The notes under the pieces are model-generated. The model saw only the letters and a list, made by a program, of their open reading frames with translations, did not search any database and was not told the DNA's origin. From Planctomycetota bacterium (lineage in GTDB: Bacteria; Planctomycetota; Planctomycetia; Pirellulales; UBA1268): DNA of 7,524 bases. The translations under genes were made by a program, and so were the position numbers. The DNA lies in contig JAQBZA010000147.1 in the NCBI GenBank assembly GCA_027622795.1, positions 1 through 7,524 of the forward strand. Reading direction: 5' to 3'. Below, in pieces: positions 6,401 to 7,524 of this stretch; position 1 is the first letter of the stretch; each line of letters begins with the position of its first letter.

Positions 6401-7429
6401 GTAGGACGGGTCGGGACGTCAGGCAGCTATCCGATTGTTGTTGATCTGCAGGCACCGGTTGCTCCCTCGATCACGGCCGCCGCTGACAACGTCGGATCGG
6501 TGACGGGGCCGGTTGTCAGCGGTGGTACGTCTGACGACTTCACGCCCACGCTTTCGGGGACACGCGAGGCTGGCACCACTATCAATGTTCTGGTGACGCT
6601 ACCGTCTGGTCAAAACACGCTTCCGCAGCCTGTCGTACCCGCCGCCAACGGCAACTGGTCATGGACGCCGTCGGCCGCGTTTACGACGGCTGGAACTCAT
6701 ATCTTCCGAGCAATTGCCACGGATGCGGCGGGCAACTCGAGCCCTGTGAGTGCTCCCTTCACCATCAACCTACAGGGTACGCCCGGCACTCCCACCACCC
6801 CTGAACCGCAACAGCCGCCCACGATCACCGCGGTGGCCACAGGTGGTGGAGCCATTGCCAATAATGGCTCGACGACGTCGGCGTCGTTGACACTCGGTGG
6901 AACAGCTCCTGCCGGCAGCACGGTTATCGTTCGGGATGGCGGTGTTGAAATCGCCCGGACAACCGCCCTTTCAGACGGCACCTGGGCGCAGCCTTTGGAA
7001 AACTTGGCCGCTACGACTCACCAATTCCGCGCCGAAGTCAATGGTCTGGTTAGCACAACGCTCACGATTACCGTCACGAATCCGGCGGTTGGCGGAACTC
7101 CGATTGCCGTCACCGGCGTTTGGGGGCCGGCGGCTCCCGGCGGTGGATCGACAATTTATCTGGACTTCAATCAGGCTGTGAACGGTGTCTCGCTTGAGGT
7201 GGTCACGATTCTTCATCGTGGACGAAGCGTCTCCTTGCGTGGTGGATCCGTCACGACGACCAATGGGGGGCAACGCTATGTGATTTCTCTGCCAACACGG
7301 TTGCGTACCGGGAGCGGTGCCTATGAAATCATGCTCGCCCATGAGTTGATCCGGAGCGTTCTCGATCCGAATACCACGCTCGATCCGGATGAGTCACGAG
7401 TCACGCTGCCTGATGCCGGGATGGCCTGA
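2..7429 (+). CDS. Giant multidomain extracellular beta-protein (PPC-like, jelly-roll, beta-helix, FN3, Ig-like), 5'-partial
   Basis: The frame is open from base 2 to the TGA at 7427-7429, so the gene begins upstream of the window. The TTG at 32 is an internal Leu codon, not a start, because sense codons (R-L-E-V-S-Y-E-Y-G-R) precede it. At least 2475 residues are present. Modules in order: two PPC-like sandwiches, a propeller-like repetitive region, a split Asp-box jelly-roll, a second Asp-box sandwich, a parallel beta-helix, an Ig-like domain, fibronectin III, five further Ig-like modules and a C-terminal beta domain. Composition is that of an exported protein: rich in Gly, Ala, Thr, Asn and Asp, with one cysteine and about 15 lysines. 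No transmembrane helix or catalytic motif is seen; any signal peptide lies outside the window. It resembles giant planctomycetal secreted proteins of unknown role. Adhesion or surface/matrix structure is inferred. The open frame is certain; the function is not. Confidence 0.95.
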   Translation, partial: RLEVSYEYGRLTRETLGFSATGQGGAMSLAKDDYRGVDMYSTNPRNPGMRVVLPGVTGTETQYFVRVRSQSAYDVATSPAAYETTLANPTGASSGHYELRIRERQQDEKPGSTVRYADLRYPTVGIDVIGLPRNSQLVGETGEMAAANDALGQAQQLGNLLATDRNTISVAGTATNESDIDWYTFTVDFTDIDNITGVNDAAKTWATMFDIDYADGFKGDLTISVFDAAGRLIYVGRDSNITDDQPGENQGNDFDDLSRGSIGVLDPYIGSVQLPAGAPGATTRYYVAISSNERLPTVMNATFQANAANPAIRLEPVSSVRRIVEDHIGTVGYLSNGNQVDPVTGPIIDISNLGEHIQPFTLADVTLFVSQGGAIYTADAFSGGIETRISLYSGGTIGDLDMRTDGRLYQYFRATGDTANRGIIREIDPGSGSIVSTQGDGIRNDAVPADANAPWTITGGSVDALAILRTGTATYNDGYFYSVRDPADGNASILYQGDSSAANSAAAVQNVWYGRRGEIGANLPGGSASIGHTTGMQFRSESGALYGVSDQGFFYQIASGSGNVSNVVDFRSLGITGFQGLASGPVNLEGGRFAGTFFAITDTGRLVCIDPATGSLRTNVFDTNGDGRADSHISNVMLGGATGLAFSPLDINLWHQTNRRNDLILGTPDNARSYSFSDDNTAMYFGLAANDGQGANFGVLSASWRDDLLANPSIGVNYNLPGGAYGSLTTNAFSLAGYESTDKPTLYFSYFLDTQNANSLNGDMLDSARVFASVDNGLTWRLVASNNTTPTNVSSESLGVEVPRIQSVSSAISAHPNQRVQELFDSTGVWRQARVDLGDFAGESNIKLRFDFSTAGEMDDDDRSTSEPDSIQEVAVAPVAGALNDVTLDSTSGLEVGMSVRWGNDQETMLQRTVAASAAASVNVQLTSVNGLVPGMAVTSGVGGAIATIEAVDVATTTITLSRAVTVAANASLFIQRVDPRTTIQAIDAATNTITLSNAVGVGTGSTLNFFRPGLATLRNNLLDNSNVFGNFGRGQGNEIDAVRRGAANQFEGFYIDDIIVGFAERGEMVTGSAADQSFFDIGTPIATLYDAQVLQGEYQLEIRRGTEFAEIVTATTPSSSAVSIYQTFDTNDRLVRAPAGAEIVLERDALTAIGGAIGSFGNGQANPLDLDGDGVPDAIVLQGNGNAANPGDGVALTWSIDLARQPSAFFEIEYATGPNEALRPLPESFLTDADHEIPKGDGVAVSVDGGVSWTTVAQLGVTNDQWRTARIDLVASLARVLGNLPVGQSRLTSQTVIGVFKSGFRQLPAGGIAIRNAIITAAPRTQNVGLVGDSNLPRQQGRFLIENNFIAEASLYGVRIDAARDNGIVSLQPGVARNLPTLNYGRLAPGVVVTNNVIAGSGTAGILFSGDSNSGGSAAPLATVSYGRIVNNTIYGDVDAQNAPQGVGVSVEQSAAPTLLNNLFANLASGILVDGSSIADGLGNSRTVVGYSGFYNVTTEVSAAVTANNSITLPTDPFVAATRSNFYLAPQSRAIDSAIDVLQDRNEFVVVNNQIGIPESPILAPARDIYGQLRSDDPSVAWTGSGLGFNVFKDRGAIDRVDFTQPTIQIAVPLDNSSDDQESARNIVKLISQAARGQLQFVLQLDDVGAGIDKTTVATEAFEIWYSSYPGAPAQQLDDGADYFFRYLETRNQVVFDSAVVFPLGTYEFRVTSQGSDASQSPLLIDLAGNTVLPNAAGGVISFTVSLVDVPAVPSFIRADADEGQVSLEWTAFANGAAITAYELQQSWNGGPWSVNLLTNPLDTVSVRTGLIDGDSYRFRVRATNERGTGAWAEVGPLTPLKVPTVALREDTGVAWDASTLSDHVTRNTLVDVSELLPGATWEYSVDAGGTWDAGIATSFSLSEGTYAAGLIRVRQTLNGATSSVGQNSVVWTIDQTAPAALSGFMVYDNVGLIKKYLRSGETTDDATPFISGTSEASGFVNVGWNVFPFTATAPVALDGTWSLQMPELPDGARSLAFKAMDRAGNESEPVSFDLLIASVLPSVTIDEVRDDQRPVEGAIQPGGSTNDLTPVLTGTAAPNSIVRVVAQYQNQTQALGSVVATPLGNWTLTAPALNIASGTVPVAFEATVTDSVGRVGTSGSYPIVVDLQAPVAPSITAAADNVGSVTGPVVSGGTSDDFTPTLSGTREAGTTINVLVTLPSGQNTLPQPVVPAANGNWSWTPSAAFTTAGTHIFRAIATDAAGNSSPVSAPFTINLQGTPGTPTTPEPQQPPTITAVATGGGAIANNGSTTSASLTLGGTAPAGSTVIVRDGGVEIARTTALSDGTWAQPLENLAATTHQFRAEVNGLVSTTLTITVTNPAVGGTPIAVTGVWGPAAPGGGSTIYLDFNQAVNGVSLEVVTILHRGRSVSLRGGSVTTTNGGQRYVISLPTRLRTGSGAYEIMLAHELIRSVLDPNTTLDPDESRVTLPDAGMA
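443..958 (+). other. PPC-like beta-sandwich module with D-x-D-W-Y motif
   Basis: The module opens with NDALGQAQQLGNLLAT and continues with strands carrying the hallmark ESDIDWYTF (DIDWY at 536-550). This matches the 'DxDWYxF' core of pre-peptidase C-terminal domains. It then runs through DLTISVFDAAGRLIYVGRDSN and ends in the strand RYYVAISSN (about 854-880). Between the last two strands is an acidic, Asp/Asn-rich loop (TDDQPGENQGNDFDDL, about 725-772) that could bind calcium. PPC domains usually accompany secreted proteins and are thought to aid export or substrate binding. Confidence 0.65.
992..1990 (+). other. Repetitive beta region, possibly propeller-like
   Basis: About 330 residues of irregular short strands with repeated 'x-LY-x-(hydrophobic)-x-D/G' blades, for example GRLYQYFRATGDTANRGIIR, then IDPGSGSIVS, GALYGVSDQGFFYQI, and FFAITDTGRLVCIDPATGSL. 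Alternating 'value displayed / IDPxTG' strands are typical of beta-propellers, but the blades are too divergent for me to count or to assign a named family. The only cysteine of the visible protein (TGC at 1823-1825) and a calcium-loop-like motif (1865-1891) lie near the end. A propeller is an inference; a looser beta-solenoid is possible. Confidence 0.45.
1865..1891 (+). other. Calcium-binding-like loop D-T-N-G-D-G-R-A-D
   Basis: The codons spell D-x-N-x-D-G-x-x-D, the spacing of dockerin, thrombospondin-3 and EF-hand-like calcium loops, with acidic or amide ligands at loop positions 1, 3, 5 and 9. There is no second helix or paired loop as in a dockerin, so a structural calcium site inside the beta region is more likely than a cohesin-binding module. 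Confidence 0.5.
1991..3217 (+). other. Asp-box jelly-roll (reelin/MAM-like), split by an insertion
   Basis: The first half contains SLAGYESTDKPTLYFSYFLD, then the Asp-box-like ASVDNGLTWRLV (SVDNGLTW at 2318-2341), then WRQARVDLGDFAGESNIKLR and FDFSTAGEMDDDD. The closing strand, FEGFYIDDIIVGFAERGEM, comes only after an insertion, at about 3152-3208. The order 'F-x-Y-F-L-D, Asp-box, W-x-x-x-x-VDL, LRFDF, G-F-Y-IDD-(V/I)-x-V-G' is that of concanavalin-like jelly-rolls such as MAM domains or reelin sub-repeats. It is probably a binding or structural sandwich; no enzymatic residues are apparent. Confidence 0.6.
2615..3040 (+). repeat. Inserted block of degenerate GL-x-x-GM repeats within the jelly-roll
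   Basis: About 142 residues made of repeated units. VTLDSTSGLEVGMSV (from 2657) and VQLTSVNGLVPGMAV (from about 2771) share the 'x-L-x-S-x-x-GL-x-x-GM-x-V' core. ATIEAVDVATTTITLSRAV and TTIQAIDAATNTITLSNAV share an 'x-TI-x-A-(I/V)-D-x-AT-x-T-ITLS-x-AV' core spaced 35 residues apart. Nucleotide identity is also evident: the stretch starting at 2858 closely matches that starting at 2963, including a shared ACGATCACGCTCTC. Units of this 'GMxVxG...TTIxxIDxATxxITLS' type are common in bacterial and phage surface proteins. The first unit has lost the second half of the motif and the last has lost the first half. Confidence 0.72.
3221..3976 (+). other. Second beta-sandwich module with Asp-box and calcium-loop-like motif
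   Basis: The module starts with a QGEYQLEIRRG strand (about 3287-3319), which echoes the SGHYELRIRE strand near the N-terminus. It continues through the loop D-L-D-G-D-G-V-P-D (3509-3535). A sandwich follows: VALTWSIDLARQPSAFFEIE, the Asp-box-like VSVDGGVSWTTV (SVDGGVSW at 3740-3763), QWRTARIDL, and the closing GGIAIRNAIITAAPR. It parallels the preceding jelly-roll (Asp-box, then W-R-x-A-R-(V/I)-DL), which suggests an ancient duplication of the sandwich unit. The fold assignment is inferred. Confidence 0.5.
3509..3535 (+). other. Calcium-binding-like loop D-L-D-G-D-G-V-P-D
   Basis: This has D-x-D-x-D-G-x-x-D spacing with aspartates at loop positions 1, 3, 5 and 9, followed by AIVLQG. It matches the 'DxDGDGxxD' loops of thrombospondin-3, FG-GAP and dockerin-type calcium sites. 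It occurs singly, so a structural calcium site is the likeliest reading. Confidence 0.55.
4022..4801 (+). other. Right-handed parallel beta-helix domain
   Basis: Successive rungs each carry a double asparagine followed by hydrophobic residues: ENNFIAE (NN at 4043), TNNVIAG (4187), VNNTIYG (4295) and LNNLFAN (4385). They alternate with G-(V/I)-x-(V/I)-x strands such as YGVRIDA, AGILFSG, GVGVSVE and SGILVDG. This is the asparagine-ladder pattern of NosD/pectate-lyase-like beta-helices. The domain ends with the usual cap, SNFYLAPQSRAIDSAID (about 4574-4624) and a later DRGAIDRVDF. Such domains often bind or cleave polysaccharides, but I see no catalytic Asp/Arg cluster and assign no activity. 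Confidence 0.75.
4814..5254 (+). other. Ig-like (invasin/Bap-type) module
   Basis: The module begins PTIQIAVPLDN after the beta-helix cap, then has LQLDDVGAGIDKTTV, YFFRYLETRNQVVFD and VFPLGTYEFRVTSQ, and ends with LIDLAGNTVLPNAAGG and a final strand ISFTVSLVD. The 'GxGID', 'GxYExxV' and 'D-x-AGN' elements are characteristic of bacterial Ig-like repeats in large surface proteins. Confidence 0.6.
5255..5527 (+). other. Fibronectin type III domain
   Basis: About 91 residues with the canonical FN3 layout: PAVPSF start, VSLEWTAF with the B-strand tryptophan, NGAAITAYELQQS, the tyrosine-containing YRFRVRATNERGTGAWAE and a terminal PLTPL. The length and the W...Y-x-(F/V)-R-V-x-A-x-N-x-x-G signature make this the most secure single-domain call in the protein. 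FN3 in bacterial secreted proteins acts mainly as a spacer or binding module. Confidence 0.85.
5528..5821 (+). other. Ig-like module of the GATWEYSVD type with Asp-box-like motif
   Basis: The module has the order DTGV...DHVTRNTLVDVSELLPG, then ATWEYSVDAGGTWDAG (SVDAGGTW at 5657-5680), TSFSLSEGTYAAGLIRVRQ and the closing VVWTIDQTAP. The 'GATWEYSxDxGxTWxxG...SFxLxEGxYxxGxIxVRQ...WxIDxTAP' pattern is a familiar repeat of very long bacterial adhesin-like proteins, where it usually occurs in tandem. Here only one copy is present. Confidence 0.7.
5822..6778 (+). repeat. Three tandem bacterial Ig-like repeats (Bap-type)
   Basis: Three units of about 100-110 residues lie at 5822-6130, 6131-6466 and 6467-6778. 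Each follows the same plan: a start near V-x-D-N-V-G or similar, then G-G-x-(T/S)-(D/N)-D-x-TP-x-(L/I)-(S/T)-GT, then a G-x-W core (DGTWSLQMP, LGNWTLTAP, NGNWSWTPS), then a D-x-x-G-(N/R) turn before the final strand (MDRAGNES, TDSVGRVG, TDAAGNSS). This is the widespread Ig-like repeat of large adhesins and biofilm-associated proteins. The copies are strongly diverged at protein and DNA level, so recent amplification is unlikely. Confidence 0.75.
6779..7084 (+). other. T/P-rich linker and a shorter, diverged Ig-like repeat
   Basis: TPGTPTTPEPQQPP (6779-6820) is a flexible Thr/Pro linker. The following unit keeps the Ig-repeat core: SASLTLGGTAPAGSTVIVRD, then GVEIARTTALSDGTWAQPLE and a last strand STTLTITVTN. 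It lacks the D-x-AGN turn of the preceding copies. The linker separates the tandem array from the C-terminal part. Confidence 0.65.
7085..7426 (+). other. C-terminal beta domain of unknown family
   Basis: About 114 residues: AVTGVWGPAAPGGGSTIYLD, then FNQAVNGVSLEVVTILHRG and GGSVTTTNGGQRYVISLPTR, then TGSGAYEIMLAHELI, ending ESRVTLPDAGMA. The pattern (x-L-x-F-(N/S)-x-x-V-x-x-VS, a G-x-x-Y-x-(I/V) pair, 'GxYxIxL') resembles SbsA/SwmB-like Ig domains found at the ends of bacterial surface proteins. It carries no LPxTG, dockerin, PEP-CTERM, beta-barrel or type IX signature that I can see. Confidence 0.4.
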
Positions 7430-7432
7430 GCC

Positions 7433-7524
7433 GTGGCCATCTACCTCGACAACCATTCCACGACCCGGCTCGACCCGCGGGCGCTCGAGGCAATGCTTCC
7501 GTGGCTTACCGAGCACTACGGCAA
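7433..7524 (+). CDS. Cysteine desulfurase, NifS/IscS type (N-terminal 30 codons only, 3'-partial)
   Basis: The GTG at 7433 opens a frame to the window edge, giving V(M)-A-I-Y-L-D-N-H-S-T-T-R-L-D-P-R, then ALEAMLPWLTEHYG and an incomplete AA- codon expected to be Asn. The YLDN-x-(A/S)-TT motif followed by DPR and a short amphipathic helix ending in (F/Y)GN is the classic N-terminus of group I PLP-dependent cysteine desulfurases. These convert L-cysteine to alanine and an enzyme-bound persulfide, supplying sulfur for Fe-S clusters or tRNA thiolation in the cytoplasm. The PLP lysine and catalytic cysteine lie beyond the window. The start is well constrained: a TGA lies only two codons upstream, and family members begin two to five residues before IYLDN. 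A weak GGGA at 7418-7421 is the only ribosome-binding-like sequence. IscS, NifS and other group I paralogues cannot be told apart from 30 residues, so no symbol is given. The gene starts 3 bases after the giant gene's stop. Confidence 0.88.
   Translation, partial: MAIYLDNHSTTRLDPRALEAMLPWLTEHYG

Noticed and set aside
5822..6778. Recently amplified DNA tandem repeat
   Set aside because: The three Ig-like units share a protein pattern but little nucleotide identity, so this is an old duplication and not a variable tandem repeat.
7425..7440. Rho-independent terminator after the giant gene
   Set aside because: Only three bases separate the stop from the next start, and no GC-rich hairpin followed by a T run is seen around the junction.
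1..7524. CRISPR array, tRNA/rRNA gene, insertion sequence or prophage element
   Set aside because: No short regularly spaced identical repeats, cloverleaf, transposase-like frame or terminal inverted repeats were found; coding sequence fills almost the entire window.

Overview
The window is almost entirely one plus-strand gene. A single uninterrupted reading frame runs in from beyond the left edge (first whole codon at base 2) to a TGA at 7427-7429. It encodes at least 2475 residues of a giant, modular, all-beta protein that appears to be extracellular. Three bases after that stop, a GTG at 7433 opens a second gene that runs off the right edge. Its first 30 codons read as the N-terminus of a NifS/IscS-type cysteine desulfurase. 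No RNA gene, CRISPR array, insertion sequence or convincing terminator is visible.

The sequence is moderately GC-rich (about 60% by eye). The large protein combines pre-peptidase-C-like sandwiches, Asp-box jelly-rolls, a parallel beta-helix, fibronectin III and many bacterial Ig-like modules. Motifs such as STVRYAD, GRDSN, FYIDDIIVGFAERGEMVT and GRIVNNTIYG recall very large secreted proteins of Planctomycetota (Pirellulales-like). The YLDNH-STT start of the downstream enzyme fits the same group. This placement is made from memory of family style, not from a search, and is moderately confident.

Layout of the large protein, in nucleotide positions: partial sandwich/PPC-like module (2-430); second PPC-like module (443-958); repetitive beta region, propeller-like (992-1990); Asp-box jelly-roll (1991-3217) split by an inserted repeat block (2615-3040); second Asp-box sandwich (about 3221-3976); right-handed beta-helix with an asparagine ladder (4022-4801); Ig-like module (4814-5254); fibronectin III (5255-5527); Ig-like module with a third Asp-box (5528-5821); three tandem Ig-like repeats (5822-6778); T/P linker plus another Ig-like repeat (6779-7084); C-terminal beta domain (7085-7426). 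No catalytic site is recognisable. A surface, adhesive or matrix role is the most economical reading, but it is inference.

The two genes may be co-transcribed, given the 3-base gap, but no functional link between a giant surface protein and a cysteine desulfurase is evident. I found no clear undescribed system. The most unusual points are the split jelly-roll, the Asp-boxes recurring in three separate sandwich modules, the near absence of cysteine and lysine, and the lack of any visible anchoring or sorting signal at the C-terminus.
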